Source of the DNA: Marinomonas mediterranea MMB-1
GTDB taxonomy: Bacteria; Pseudomonadota; Gammaproteobacteria; Pseudomonadales; Marinomonadaceae
Direction of reading: 5' to 3'
DNA: 64,000 nt
Assembly (NCBI RefSeq): GCF_000192865.1
Contig: NC_015276.1
Coordinates: forward strand, 4,520,501 to 4,584,500
Shown here: one piece after another, positions 38,502 through 48,000 of the stretch
How positions within the stretch are numbered: position 1 is the stretch's first letter
Layout of the letters: the number at the start of each line of letters is the position of its first letter
Notes under the pieces: model-generated
What the model saw: only the letters and a program-made list of their open reading frames with translations
What the model was told of the DNA's origin: nothing
The model's database searches: none
Translations under genes and position numbers: made by a program

Positions 38502-39176
38502 ATGCGTATTTTTTCCATAAGTATTGTGTTTTTACTTTTTTTAAGTGGCTGTGATCACACCGTTCATCGTCTACGAAATGGTTCTTCTGAAGCGGAAAAA
38601 GGCACTCCAGCGTTTGTCGTAAAGCCAACGGTTTCGTCTATTTCATTGCAGTTGCAAGAAAACGGGAGTTTAAAAAAGTCTGCTCTTGATGGTTTGAATG
38701 CTTTGTTACGAAACCAAGGGCGTTTATCCAGCCAAGTCATTAGGCTTCAGCCTTATACGGACAAAGGCAATGTATTCGCTTCGCATTTAAAAGATTCGTT
38801 GTTGTCGCTGGGTGTTCAGGAAAGCAAGCTCAAGATTTTGCCCATTCAATACCAAGCCACGACCATCAAGCCTGATTTAGAAAACGATAAACAAGACAAA
38901 TGGGATCTGTCGCTCACCTCTGAAGCCATGGTGGTAGTGACAAAGGATTGCAGCATTGAGGATTCACAAGCTTGGTCAGTACATTCATATGAGTCAATTG
39001 GAACACTGGGGTGTGCCAATCGAGCCAATATTGCGCAGATGGTTTCCGACCCTCGTGATCTCATTCGTGGCAGGACACTGGATGACGCTGATGGTGTTCA
39101 TGCTGTTGAAGCGATGACACGTTATCACGAATCTGACGTGACACCGCTTTTAGATATCGATTTCAATGAAGACTAA
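38502..39176 (+). CDS. cpaD: CpaD-family pilus lipoprotein
   Basis: This 224-residue protein has a signal peptide ending in the lipobox LSGC. The C-terminal half contains LGCANRANIAQMVSDPRDL, the family signature of CpaD (periplasmic/outer-membrane Tad component, possible pilotin or secretin partner). The N-terminal half is poorly conserved. It lies between the secretin and tadZ, as expected. Confidence 0.85.
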   Translation: MRIFSISIVFLLFLSGCDHTVHRLRNGSSEAEKGTPAFVVKPTVSSISLQLQENGSLKKSALDGLNALLRNQGRLSSQVIRLQPYTDKGNVFASHLKDSLLSLGVQESKLKILPIQYQATTIKPDLENDKQDKWDLSLTSEAMVVVTKDCSIEDSQAWSVHSYESIGTLGCANRANIAQMVSDPRDLIRGRTLDDADGVHAVEAMTRYHESDVTPLLDIDFNED

Positions 39177-39191
39177 GCTTGGAGATGCAAG

Positions 39192-40436
39192 ATGAGTGAT
39201 ATAAACATGCAAACTGAGAAAGCGGCTTCAATCGTCTATTTTACTGCGCAAAAAGAAGAAAAAGCGGCCGTCTGTGATCGTTTGGTGAGGCTGGGGTACG
39301 CCAGTGATGTGGTGCATTCTGGCGGTATTTCAGCGGCTAATGAGTGGTGTAAGCACAACGCCATTCCTCATCTTATTTTTGCGGATATCGATAAAGTGAA
39401 CACGCCTTTGCTCGCCGTGGCCGAACTGATAGAGCGAACAAGTCCCACCAGCAAACTGATTGTCGTGGGGTCAGATCAGAGTATTGATCAATACCGCGCA
39501 TTGCTCTCCATTGGGGTGTTTGATTACTTGGTGAAACCCGCCCCTTTAGACATGATGGCCAAAATGATCCAAAAGGCACGCAGAGGCGACGAAAGTGAAT
39601 CGTTCGGCACAGGTCGCACTATTTCTGTCACAGGGTCTTCAGGTGGAATCGGCACATCACTCGTTGCCTACGCATTGGGAAGGTTGCTTTCAAATCAACG
39701 CTACTTTAAATCAGCTTTAGTCGATTTTGACCGTAAAAATGGCTGTCTTGATCTGATGCTAGGGGCGCAAGGCGAGTCTGGCTTAGACAGCGTATTACAG
39801 ACCGACAAGATCGATTCGCGTTTGCTAGAACGCTCTATGACAGAAATTGACGGGCGCTTGAGCCTACTGGCACAACAACCAAACTATCAAGCAAAAGACA
39901 TCGACGATACCGATCAGCTATTGCTGTTAGGGGCGGGGCTGTGCCGTATATTTAATCAAGTGATTTGGGATTTACCTTCTTCTCAACCCTATGGATCATT
40001 GGAAGTCTTAAAGCACAGCCAGGCCCGAATTATTCTGGTTGATCTGACCGTGGCCGATGCGAGAAATACCCTGAGATTACTCAACGAAATCGGAGATGAG
40101 TCAAACGGTCAGCGCATTTTATTAGTGCGCAATACCTGTCGCCAACAGAATGTCGATGTGATTACTCAAACCGCTTTTGAAGAATTTGTGGGACGAAAAA
40201 TCGACATGCAACTGCCCTTTGTGGGAGGCGGCTTAAGTAAAAGTCTACTGCAAGGTAAATTGTCATTTGACGCGTTCCCTGAATTAACACGACATTTGCT
40301 GCATCTTACGGATCTGGCATGCGGGAAAGAACCTCAAGAACTCTCCTCTTCGCTCCCTTTTATGGCGTCTTTTTTGAGTAAACTTCGACCAAATAACACA
40401 AGCAAGAAGCTGCGCCTGAAAGGAGCACGATTGTGA
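39192..40436 (+). CDS. tadZ: TadZ/CpaE pilus-localisation ATPase-like protein
   Basis: This 414-residue protein has an atypical receiver-like domain at about 13-130 and a MinD/ParA-like domain from about 138. The deviant Walker A region reads TGSSGGIGTSLVAYALG, lacking the signature and catalytic lysines (usual KGGVGKT), so ATP hydrolysis is doubtful; such degenerate forms are known among TadZ proteins. The switch region has LVDFDRKNGCLDLMLG. TadZ places the Tad machine at the cell pole or site of assembly. The stop overlaps the tadA start. Confidence 0.88.
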   Translation: MSDINMQTEKAASIVYFTAQKEEKAAVCDRLVRLGYASDVVHSGGISAANEWCKHNAIPHLIFADIDKVNTPLLAVAELIERTSPTSKLIVVGSDQSIDQYRALLSIGVFDYLVKPAPLDMMAKMIQKARRGDESESFGTGRTISVTGSSGGIGTSLVAYALGRLLSNQRYFKSALVDFDRKNGCLDLMLGAQGESGLDSVLQTDKIDSRLLERSMTEIDGRLSLLAQQPNYQAKDIDDTDQLLLLGAGLCRIFNQVIWDLPSSQPYGSLEVLKHSQARIILVDLTVADARNTLRLLNEIGDESNGQRILLVRNTCRQQNVDVITQTAFEEFVGRKIDMQLPFVGGGLSKSLLQGKLSFDAFPELTRHLLHLTDLACGKEPQELSSSLPFMASFLSKLRPNNTSKKLRLKGARL

Positions 40437-41800
40437 TCATTAAGTCGGCTTTAAAAGAAAAGCAAACGGTAAAGAAAGCGCCCGAACACTCTCCATCGGG
40501 GAGCACAGACAAGCCGCATGATCAGCCAATTTCACGGTATAAAATGGCTGATGAGTCCAGCGACTTAAACTATAAGAATAAACGTTTGATTCGCCAGAAA
40601 CTCTACGAGCAAATTGACCCTATTAAAGCGGCCACTCTAAGCCACGAGCAACTGAATCAACAAATTGAATCGATCATTCGAGGCATCTGTGACCACAACC
40701 GATTGCAGTTATCACTCGATGATGAGCAAACCATTTGCCGTGAAATGTTTCATGAAATGATCGGAATTGGTCCAATTGAACCTTTATTGGCCGATGATTC
40801 CGTGAACGATATTTTGGTAAACGGTGCTGGGCAAGTGTTCATTGAACGCTACGGAAAGCTTGAGTTATCGACCATCCGATTTATTGACGAAGAGCATGTA
40901 TTGAACATTGCGCAACGGATTGCCGCAGCCGTTGGCCGCCGTATCGATGAAACTCAACCCATGGTGGATGCGCGTCTGGCGGACGGCAGTCGAGTCAATA
41001 TAATCACGCACCCTCTTGCGATTGATGGCACGTCAATTTCGATACGGAAATTCATGCGCCGCAACATGTCATTAGAAGTGTTAGAAAGCGGAAACGCCCT
41101 ATCTACTGGTATGGTGACAGTGCTGCGCAGAGCGATGCAGGGTAAATTAAACATCATTGTTTCTGGCGGAACGGGCGCAGGTAAAACAACGCTTCTTAAC
41201 GCCTTATCTCAAGAGATCAGCGGTGATGATCGAATCATCACGATTGAAGATGCTGCCGAACTTCAATTGCAACAAATTCACGTGGTGCGCTTAGAAACTC
41301 GCCCTGTCAGCGCGGAAGGAACCGGGAAAGTTGATCAACGCGATTTAGTGCGAAATGCGTTACGGATGCGACCAGATCGTATTATTTTGGGTGAGGTTCG
41401 AGGTGGCGAAAGTTTTGACATGCTACAAGCCATGAACACCGGACATGACGGCTCGCTTTGTACGGTACATGCAAACACCCCACGAGACGCCATTATGCGG
41501 CTTGAAAATATGGTGATGATGGCGGGAATGCAGTTGCCGCAAGAGGCCATACGACGACAAATCGCGAGTGCGGTCGATTTGGTCGTACAAGTTGAAAGAA
41601 TGCGAGATGGCTCTCGTCGAATTGTTTCTGTGACAGAAGTGTGTGGTATGGAAGACGATGTCATTCAAACTCAAGAAATATTCGGCTTTCGAACTGACAG
41701 CGTTGATTCGTTGGGTAAAATTGTCGGGGAATTTGTATCCTCAGGTCAACGGCCCGCGTTCTATGCCACTCATTCTCATTATTTTCAGGACGTTGAGTAA
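40433..41800 (+). CDS. tadA: TadA/CpaF secretion ATPase
   Basis: This 455-residue hexameric type II/IV secretion ATPase powers Flp pilus extension (and, in this family, retraction). Motifs are Walker A GGTGAGKTTLLN near 245, the Asp box with ITIEDAAELQL, Walker B RIILGEVRGGE near 315, and the His box TGHDGSLCTVHAN near 335. The GTG start overlaps tadZ. The N-terminal 60 residues are a charged disordered extension. Confidence 0.94.
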   Translation: MIIKSALKEKQTVKKAPEHSPSGSTDKPHDQPISRYKMADESSDLNYKNKRLIRQKLYEQIDPIKAATLSHEQLNQQIESIIRGICDHNRLQLSLDDEQTICREMFHEMIGIGPIEPLLADDSVNDILVNGAGQVFIERYGKLELSTIRFIDEEHVLNIAQRIAAAVGRRIDETQPMVDARLADGSRVNIITHPLAIDGTSISIRKFMRRNMSLEVLESGNALSTGMVTVLRRAMQGKLNIIVSGGTGAGKTTLLNALSQEISGDDRIITIEDAAELQLQQIHVVRLETRPVSAEGTGKVDQRDLVRNALRMRPDRIILGEVRGGESFDMLQAMNTGHDGSLCTVHANTPRDAIMRLENMVMMAGMQLPQEAIRRQIASAVDLVVQVERMRDGSRRIVSVTEVCGMEDDVIQTQEIFGFRTDSVDSLGKIVGEFVSSGQRPAFYATHSHYFQDVE

Positions 41801-42784
41801 ATGAGCGCATTTAACCTGCTTCCCGTTGTAATTTTCAGCTTAATTCTCGGTGCATTTTTACTGGTCTATTTAGGCGTTCAAAGTCGCAAGAAAGCGAAAC
41901 AGAGCGAAGCCTTTCTGACTTCATTGAAGCAGCAATTAACCATGAACCAACGTGCTGCCGTTGAAGAGTCGATGAACATTAAGCGAAACAATGCAGAATC
42001 GTTTTGGTTTGATTTGCCTATTATCGGTGGCTGGATCAACCGTATTTGGCTCGATTTTTCCTTGCTCGGTTGGCAAGAAAAATGGCGCTCTAGAGCCACA
42101 CTATTAGCCACACCTTGTTTGCTGCTGGGTTTTACCTTGGGCAAAAGCAGTCAATTCCCCATTGGAGCCAGTGTGTTGTTGTCCTTAGGGTTCTTTTTCG
42201 CCCTTATTGTTTTGTTGTACCGCAATGCGATGGGGAAGCATTTAAAAGAATTTAAGCAAAACTTACCACAGGCCATTGATTCCATTGTACGTGTCGTAAA
42301 AGCGGGCGTACCTGCAACCAACGCATTTGGACTCATTGCAAACAACTTACCGGGTCCCTTGGCAAAAGAACTTGCCCTCATTGATAAATGGCTATCGCTA
42401 GGGTTGTCATTGCGTCAAGCAATGCAAGATTCCGCCATCCGCGTGCCTCTTAATGAATATCGATTTTTTGCGGTCATTTTGGTGATTAACCAAGAAGCCG
42501 GGGGACGACTGAGTGATACGTTAGAGCGTCTTTCTGAAACATTACGCGAACGTCAGGAATTGGCTCTGAAGATCCGCGCCAAAACGTCAGAAGTGAGAGC
42601 CTCCGCGGTGATTGTGGCGATGTTAGCGCCTTTATCCTTAGCCTATATGTATTTCAATTCTCCCAAAGATTTTCAGTTTTTGCTAAGCGACCCCACGGGA
42701 AACAGTGTCTTGATCTATGCGTTTGGCAGCGTTCTGACTGGATTGGCAATTACGCACTTTATGATCAAACGGGTGATTCGATGA
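41801..42784 (+). CDS. tadB: TadB inner-membrane platform protein
   Basis: This 327-residue member of the T2SS GspF family has an N-terminal helix, paired helices near 100-145 and the GspF-like cytoplasmic domain (KQNLPQAIDSIVRVVKAGVP near 150), then two C-terminal helices. It starts one base after tadA and overlaps tadC (ATGA). It forms the platform on which TadA acts. Confidence 0.92.
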   Translation: MSAFNLLPVVIFSLILGAFLLVYLGVQSRKKAKQSEAFLTSLKQQLTMNQRAAVEESMNIKRNNAESFWFDLPIIGGWINRIWLDFSLLGWQEKWRSRATLLATPCLLLGFTLGKSSQFPIGASVLLSLGFFFALIVLLYRNAMGKHLKEFKQNLPQAIDSIVRVVKAGVPATNAFGLIANNLPGPLAKELALIDKWLSLGLSLRQAMQDSAIRVPLNEYRFFAVILVINQEAGGRLSDTLERLSETLRERQELALKIRAKTSEVRASAVIVAMLAPLSLAYMYFNSPKDFQFLLSDPTGNSVLIYAFGSVLTGLAITHFMIKRVIR

Positions 42785-43731
42785 ACGAACAGATGATACT
42801 CCCAGCACTCATAGGTTTTTTTCTGTGCGCTGCGGGCATGGTTTTACTGGCTCTGTATGTGCGAACCAAACCTAAGACGTTGGCCGAGCGGTTGGCGTCA
42901 CAGCAAGATCATGCTTCTACTACAGCACACGAAGCGTCCCTTTTGATTGAAGCCAATATGGCCACCTCATGGTGGCGTAAATGCTTGGCTCCTATCGATC
43001 GTATCGGCCAAGAATTGGTCGGAACCGAAAGCGATCGTTTTGCAACGAGAAAGTTATTGTTGATGGCGGGGTTACGACATTCTCAATCCTTAGGACTTTA
43101 TACCTTCGGCAAGCTGGCAGTGGGTCTTTTCTTATCGGTAATGTTTGTCTTTTTTGTATTAGAAAAAGGCGACCGACTCAGCTTAAGCGCTTTAGCAGGC
43201 AGTTTGATTATTCTCTTTTTATCGTCATTCAGTGCAGAAATCTGGTTAAAGATGCGCGCAGCCAGCCGTGGAGGAAAATTGTCATCCAGTTTACCGGATG
43301 CATTGGATTTGATGGTCATTTGCGCGGAAGCAGGTTTGCCCCTAGGGCGTATTTTTAAAACCGTTTCTAAAGAACTGGCTTTTTCCTCACCGGAATTGGC
43401 CGAAGAGATCGGTTATACGCATGCTGAATTACAAATCCTCAGTGATCGATCAAAAGCGTTAATGAATTTGGCCGACCGCTGTGGTGTCGATAACGTCGCA
43501 GCCATGGTATCGACCTTGATACAAGCAGAACGTTACGGCACTCCCCTGTCTCAGGCTCTACGTACCATTTCGGTAGAAAGTAGAAAAAACATGGTTTTAG
43601 AGTTGGAAGAGAAAGCGGGAAAGTTACCGGCTCAATTAAGTGTCCCGCTGATGGTTTTCATTTTACCTCCCGTAATCGCCATGATGGGAACGCCCGCCAT
43701 GATTCGCATTATCCGTATGCTAGGAAGTTAA
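42781..43731 (+). CDS. tadC: TadC inner-membrane platform protein
   Basis: This 316-residue second GspF-family subunit has SSLPDALDLMVICAEAGLPL near 178 (the GspF motif), PLSQALRTISVESR near 260 and a C-terminal helix ending in PAMIRIIRMLG. Helices are at about 6-26 and 105-160. It pairs with TadB and is translationally coupled to it. Confidence 0.92.
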   Translation: MNEQMILPALIGFFLCAAGMVLLALYVRTKPKTLAERLASQQDHASTTAHEASLLIEANMATSWWRKCLAPIDRIGQELVGTESDRFATRKLLLMAGLRHSQSLGLYTFGKLAVGLFLSVMFVFFVLEKGDRLSLSALAGSLIILFLSSFSAEIWLKMRAASRGGKLSSSLPDALDLMVICAEAGLPLGRIFKTVSKELAFSSPELAEEIGYTHAELQILSDRSKALMNLADRCGVDNVAAMVSTLIQAERYGTPLSQALRTISVESRKNMVLELEEKAGKLPAQLSVPLMVFILPPVIAMMGTPAMIRIIRMLGS

Positions 43732-43733
43732 CA

Positions 43734-44621
43734 ATGTCACTGATAAAAAACACTCACAATTCATTCCGTTTTGGCTCTCTAACCGCAACCGCACTCTTGT
43801 TAGTAATGCTAGCTGGGTGCTCCAGCCAAGTGATAAAAGACGGCGAACCAGTGATTGAGAACGCGCCCTACGAAGCAGAAAGTGCAGAGGAAGCGCTAAA
43901 ATTGGCGCATTTATTAAGAGACAATGGCCGCTATAAAGCCGCTTATGAAGTCTACGAAAATATGGATGAAAAAGGCCAATTAGAAGGCGCTTTTGTATTG
44001 GAATATGCCAGCATATCTGCGTCTTTTTTGCCTCCACTGGAGGCCATTGCCTTGTTTAAGCGCGCCGAATTGGCGTTAGATGGCAACATAACTTCGGAAC
44101 AAACGCAGGCAATTTGCGTCGGCATGGGCCGTGCTCATCTGGCGCTATCACAGTTCGAACAGGCTTCCTCTAATTTTCAATGCGCTCTTCAGGCCAACCC
44201 AAACAGTGTTGTCGCATTGAATGGTATGGGCGTTGTTTTAAATAAGCAGGGAAACTTTCCTGAAGCCTTAAAACATCTACAAAAAGCCATCGACTTATCC
44301 CCATCAAGTAAATTGGTGGTAAATAACTTATCTCTAACGTGGCTCGCTCTGGGAAAACATCAAAAAGCCATTAGTTTATTAAGGACAAAACACAATAACA
44401 TGGCCATTTCGACTCGTCTTAATTTGGCCTTGGTGTATGTTTTTAACCATAGAGAAGACATGGCAAGGAAAGTTTTACTAGAAGCACTGCCTCAACAGAA
44501 CACGGAACAAATACTCGATCAATATTCATCTTCTCTTCATCGTGTGGAAAATGGCGTTGCCATCGAGACTGAACTTTTTGCGCTAAGCAACACGCCTATT
44601 CAATTAAAGGATCTGGAATAA
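43734..44621 (+). CDS. tadD: TadD-like TPR lipoprotein
   Basis: This 295-residue protein has a signal peptide and lipobox LAGC, followed by tetratricopeptide repeats, the clearest at about 145-210 (NSVVALNGMGVVLNKQGNFP, EALKHLQKAIDL). TadD in other Tad systems supports assembly or stability of the secretin. Its stop overlaps the tadE start by one base. Confidence 0.88.
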   Translation: MSLIKNTHNSFRFGSLTATALLLVMLAGCSSQVIKDGEPVIENAPYEAESAEEALKLAHLLRDNGRYKAAYEVYENMDEKGQLEGAFVLEYASISASFLPPLEAIALFKRAELALDGNITSEQTQAICVGMGRAHLALSQFEQASSNFQCALQANPNSVVALNGMGVVLNKQGNFPEALKHLQKAIDLSPSSKLVVNNLSLTWLALGKHQKAISLLRTKHNNMAISTRLNLALVYVFNHREDMARKVLLEALPQQNTEQILDQYSSSLHRVENGVAIETELFALSNTPIQLKDLE

Positions 44622-45106
44622 TGGGCTCTATTGCGCATTTTTTAAGGAATAAAGATGCCGTTGTTTCAATCGAAGTTGCTCTTATATTCCCCGTGATTTT
44701 ATTTATATTGATGATGTTTTTTGAGCTGGCAAGAATCGCACTTGTTATTACCTTAGTCGACGTTTCTATTGAGCAAAGTGTGCAGAGTTTTAGAGAAGAT
44801 GCTCTGTTTAATACCTTAACTGAAGAAGAGATAAAAACCACGACAAGTGAAAATATCATTGCGCACTCATTTAATATGATTCATGAAGACAGTATTCAAA
44901 TTGAATTACAGCGATTCTCAAACCTAAATGAATTTGCAGATGTCAAAGAGTCTGAAAATACGTACTACTCTTTGCCAATTCTTAACTTTAGTGTGTATCT
45001 AAATGAGAATTTTATAACGCCATTGCCTCAGTTTTTTGGCCTCGGTGATTCATTCCAGCATGAATACCGACACGTTTTAGGCGATCTATTAGGAGACGAA
45101 GCCTAA
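44621..45106 (+). CDS. tadE: TadE-family minor pseudopilin
   Basis: This 161-residue protein has the TadE-type N terminus with pseudopilin helix (DAVVSIEVALIFPVILFILM), including Glu at the position of pilin E5. The rest is a small, poorly conserved periplasmic domain. It is expected to be processed by CpaA. It overlaps both neighbours by one base. Confidence 0.88.
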   Translation: MGSIAHFLRNKDAVVSIEVALIFPVILFILMMFFELARIALVITLVDVSIEQSVQSFREDALFNTLTEEEIKTTTSENIIAHSFNMIHEDSIQIELQRFSNLNEFADVKESENTYYSLPILNFSVYLNENFITPLPQFFGLGDSFQHEYRHVLGDLLGDEA

Positions 45107-45669
45107 TGCGTCGACGCTTTTTAGCCAACGAAAGCGGGGCAACCGTTATTGAATTTGCTTTGTCGCTCCCCATAATGTTTGGAATATTGTTAGTAAGCAC
45201 CGACTTATACAACATCAATCGTATGAGGGGCGATATGGAGCAGGCATCTCATAATCTTGCTTCTATTTTGGCCAATCAGCAGGAGTGGAATGCCGACAGT
45301 TTTGACTATTTAATTGAACACACCATTGATAACTCAGTGGGTGAAGAGTATGAATTGATTGTATCCAAGGTCAATATAGATAGATCAATGGATTGGTCGC
45401 CCATTAGGCGGGGAGAGATAAGCGATGTCTGTGCTGAAAAGAGCTCTGGGAAGTACTATTCAGATCAAATGCCAGAAGAAGACCCCGATAGCAATACGGC
45501 CTCCTTTTTAGTTATTCAGTTATGCCGTTACAATGATGATTTGATAATAAACAGTGGTTTGTTGGGCAGTAAAAAAATGGAATCGACGTCCATAAATCGC
45601 CTGCTTTATCATTCTGTTGTGTTGGATAAGAGACTTTCTGGGGAAGTCGGTGTGGAATATGAAGAATAA
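45106..45669 (+). CDS. tadF: TadF-family minor pseudopilin
   Basis: This 187-residue protein has the N-terminal motif ANESGATVIEFALSLPIMFG (pseudopilin cleavage after Gly, Glu retained) and RMRGDMEQASHNLASI. Together with TadE it would prime or regulate the pilus. It ends the Tad operon; there is no tadG after it, the only TadG-like protein being encoded at 20225. Confidence 0.85.
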   Translation: MRRRFLANESGATVIEFALSLPIMFGILLVSTDLYNINRMRGDMEQASHNLASILANQQEWNADSFDYLIEHTIDNSVGEEYELIVSKVNIDRSMDWSPIRRGEISDVCAEKSSGKYYSDQMPEEDPDSNTASFLVIQLCRYNDDLIINSGLLGSKKMESTSINRLLYHSVVLDKRLSGEVGVEYEE

Positions 45670-45684
45670 GGGCGAAGAAATAAG

Positions 45685-46056
45685 GTGCTGACAAAAAGTA
45701 AACAATTTATGTATCAAGTAATCGCCGTAATTAGTTTAGGGCTGGCGATATTTGGTGTCATTACCCCAGGTTTTCCGGCAACGGAGTTTGTATTATTGTG
45801 CGCTTGGTCTTCTGCTAAGGGATCACCGAAAATTTATCATCTTTTACACACCAATCGTTTCACTGGCCCGGTTTTAAACGACTGGAAAAATGGAAAATTT
45901 ATATCACTCAATAATAAAGTTTTCTCATCGATCAGCATGATTCTGTGTGTCTTTTTTTTATTTTATAGCGGCATCCACATTTATCTGATTAGTTTTGGTC
46001 TAATTGGCATCAGCATTAGTTTTATTTGGGTTTGGTCACGACCAAGTCGTGTATAA
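45685..46056 (+). CDS. YbaN/DUF454-family inner-membrane protein
   Basis: A protein of up to 123 residues with three hydrophobic segments. The family signature is visible: LGLAIFGVITPGFPATEFVL, then CAWSSAKGSPKIYHLL and NDWKNGKFIS. The GTG at 45685 has AATAAGG upstream; an ATG at 45709 is an alternative. The gene is often found beside heme-uptake or heme-oxygenase genes, and the next gene here is a heme oxygenase. Function unknown. It follows tadF by 15 bp, so it may be read through from the pilus operon. Confidence 0.8.
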   Translation: MLTKSKQFMYQVIAVISLGLAIFGVITPGFPATEFVLLCAWSSAKGSPKIYHLLHTNRFTGPVLNDWKNGKFISLNNKVFSSISMILCVFFLFYSGIHIYLISFGLIGISISFIWVWSRPSRV

Positions 46057-46061
46057 AAAAG

Positions 46062-46107
46062 CAAATAACTATGAGTTTTTCTTAATATAAATCTCATGGC
46101 TATTTGA
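46062..46107 (+). terminator. Imperfect hairpin after the YbaN-like gene
   Basis: caaataactatgag pairs with ctcatggctatttg (12 of 14 positions) around a T-rich loop. It lies six bases after the YbaN-like stop and 50 bp before the heme-oxygenase start. It may end the upstream transcript, or regulate the downstream gene. Confidence 0.4.
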
Positions 46108-46157
46108 TCAGTCAGTTCTTATTATTTTAAGAATTTCAAATGTTATCGAGGTGCCCA

Positions 46158-46748
46158 ATGGAAACTATTCAAGAAAAGCCAGAAACTCTTACCTTTGCAA
46201 AAAGACTGAAGTTTTCAACCAGAACCAATCACGACAGCGTTGATCAACTTGTAATGCAATCCGCACCCTTTTTGAACAACATAAATTACGCAAAATTTCT
46301 GCGTCTACAGCACATCTTCCACTTAAGCGTCGCGCCTTTTTATCAAAATGATGTTTTACAGGAATGGTTCCCTGGATTAGCCGATTTACCAAGGCTATCA
46401 GCAGTAGAATCTGATTTAAAAGATCTAGGGCTTGAGCCAAATGTCTCATCTTATCAACTCGCGACTGTGCCAAATCTCTTCCAAGCAATTGGTTGGTTGT
46501 ATTGCGCTGAAGGCTCCAACATCGGTGCGGCATTTTTGTATAAGGAAACGCAGAAGCTTAATTTTGATGCGGAACATGGTGCTAAACACTTAGCAGCACA
46601 CCCGGAAGGTCGAGCACCGCACTGGCGTAAATTTGTCGCACAATTGGATGCGTTGAACCTGACAGAAGAACAAGAGAGCGAAGCCGTGAAGGGCGCTACA
46701 GAGGCTTTCGCTTTTTACAAGAAAACCTTAATAAGCCTAGAAGACTGA
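46158..46748 (+). CDS. Biliverdin-producing heme oxygenase
   Basis: This protein of 196 residues from the ATG at 46158 (GAGG upstream; the ATG at 46140 lacks a site) has the bacterial heme-oxygenase fold. The proximal heme ligand is the His in STRTNHDSVDQLV near residue 24, and the distal-helix glycine region is GWLYCAEGSNIGAAFLYKE near 120. It opens heme to biliverdin, CO and iron, for iron acquisition or bilin synthesis for a phytochrome. No phytochrome gene is adjacent. Next to a YbaN-like gene, a heme-iron role is more likely. Confidence 0.82.
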   Translation: METIQEKPETLTFAKRLKFSTRTNHDSVDQLVMQSAPFLNNINYAKFLRLQHIFHLSVAPFYQNDVLQEWFPGLADLPRLSAVESDLKDLGLEPNVSSYQLATVPNLFQAIGWLYCAEGSNIGAAFLYKETQKLNFDAEHGAKHLAAHPEGRAPHWRKFVAQLDALNLTEEQESEAVKGATEAFAFYKKTLISLED

Positions 46749-46874
46749 GCAGAATAAAACATTTGTATTGCTAGAAAAAGCGATAGCAAGGTCGATAAAA
46801 AAACAGCTGCGTGATGATGCGATGCATTCTACACCGCTGCACGCAGCCGTTATCATTCAATACCTTAGCAGGTA

Positions 46875-47765
46875 TTACATTTCAAACGTGTTGTTTAAGA
46901 ATTCAATCACGGCTGGAACTTCTGCATTGAACGCATCACCACCGTGTTTGCCTTCTTTAACACGACGAAGCTCAACCGATTCTACGCCTGAGCGTTTCTT
47001 CATTTCATTATAAAGACGCTCTGTTTGCAGCGGAGAAATAACGAAATCTTTAGCACCATGAACCAGCAAGCTTGGTGGAAGCGGCGTGCTCAGCGGCAAT
47101 TTCATAAGGAATCGATAAGGGCTCGCAGCATCCGCTAACGCTTTGTTTTCCGGTACGGGTTTCCCAACCAACAAAGATTCTGGCGTCGGTTCTTTTGCCA
47201 TATTTCCACGGTCAGGGACGTCATCGTTTGCACGGTCAGGAATGATGCTGATCAGATCGGAAGGTGCATACCAAGAGACTAAAGCATCAAGTTGAGTTTC
47301 AGGGTTTTGCGCCTGATCAAATGCCGCCCACAAAGCTAAATGTGCCCCCGAAGATTGCCCCCAAACCGCCATGCGATCGGCATCATAACCATACTTATCG
47401 CCATTGGCTCTGACGAAATCAAACGCATCACGTAAATCGTGCAGTTGCGTTGGCCAAATGTCTTCGCTGCTGTAGGTATAATTAATTGCAACCACGGCGT
47501 AACCTGCATCAGTTACTTGAGGCACACGGTTATACAATTCAAATTGTGTTTTGTCGTTTCGGAACCAGCGACCACCGTGAATAAATACAACAACAGGCGG
47601 TTTTTCTGCTTTCATGGTGTCCGGTAGATAGATATCCAATTGGTTTCGCGTACGCTCACCATATGTAACGTCTTTAATCAGCTCCATTGCCTGCACTGCT
47701 CCGGAAAAAGCGCCTAACATAGTAAGGCCAATTGTTATTTTTTTAACTTTTTCTGCCAAATTCAT
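46875..47765 (-). CDS. Secreted alpha/beta-hydrolase (carboxylesterase / BD-FAE-like)
   Basis: This 296-residue protein has a signal peptide ending GAVQA|M. Catalytic elements are the oxyanion motif FIHGGRWF near 63, the nucleophile elbow GQSSG near 136, an Asp in HGAKDFVIS near 240 and a His in EGKHGGDAF near 273. This matches the HSL/BD-FAE group of short-acyl esterases. It is a single gene, with a GAGGAGCTC ribosome site. Substrate unknown. Confidence 0.85.
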   Translation of the reverse strand: MNLAEKVKKITIGLTMLGAFSGAVQAMELIKDVTYGERTRNQLDIYLPDTMKAEKPPVVVFIHGGRWFRNDKTQFELYNRVPQVTDAGYAVVAINYTYSSEDIWPTQLHDLRDAFDFVRANGDKYGYDADRMAVWGQSSGAHLALWAAFDQAQNPETQLDALVSWYAPSDLISIIPDRANDDVPDRGNMAKEPTPESLLVGKPVPENKALADAASPYRFLMKLPLSTPLPPSLLVHGAKDFVISPLQTERLYNEMKKRSGVESVELRRVKEGKHGGDAFNAEVPAVIEFLNNTFEM

Positions 47766-48000
47766 TTTGAGCTCCTCGATTTTTCATTTTGGTTACTGCG
47801 CCAAAAATTGTATTTTCTAAAGCTAATACCCTAAAACTATTAATAACTTAAAGTTAATACCTTAAAGCAACTACTTTTTTGTTTCCTTCTTCTTAACTTA
47901 TACTTTTCAATCCATAGACAAACAAAACTGTTTATCTACCAAACAGATTAATTCAATTGAACCAGAATACAAGACTAAACAGGTGTTCAAAAAAAGCATA

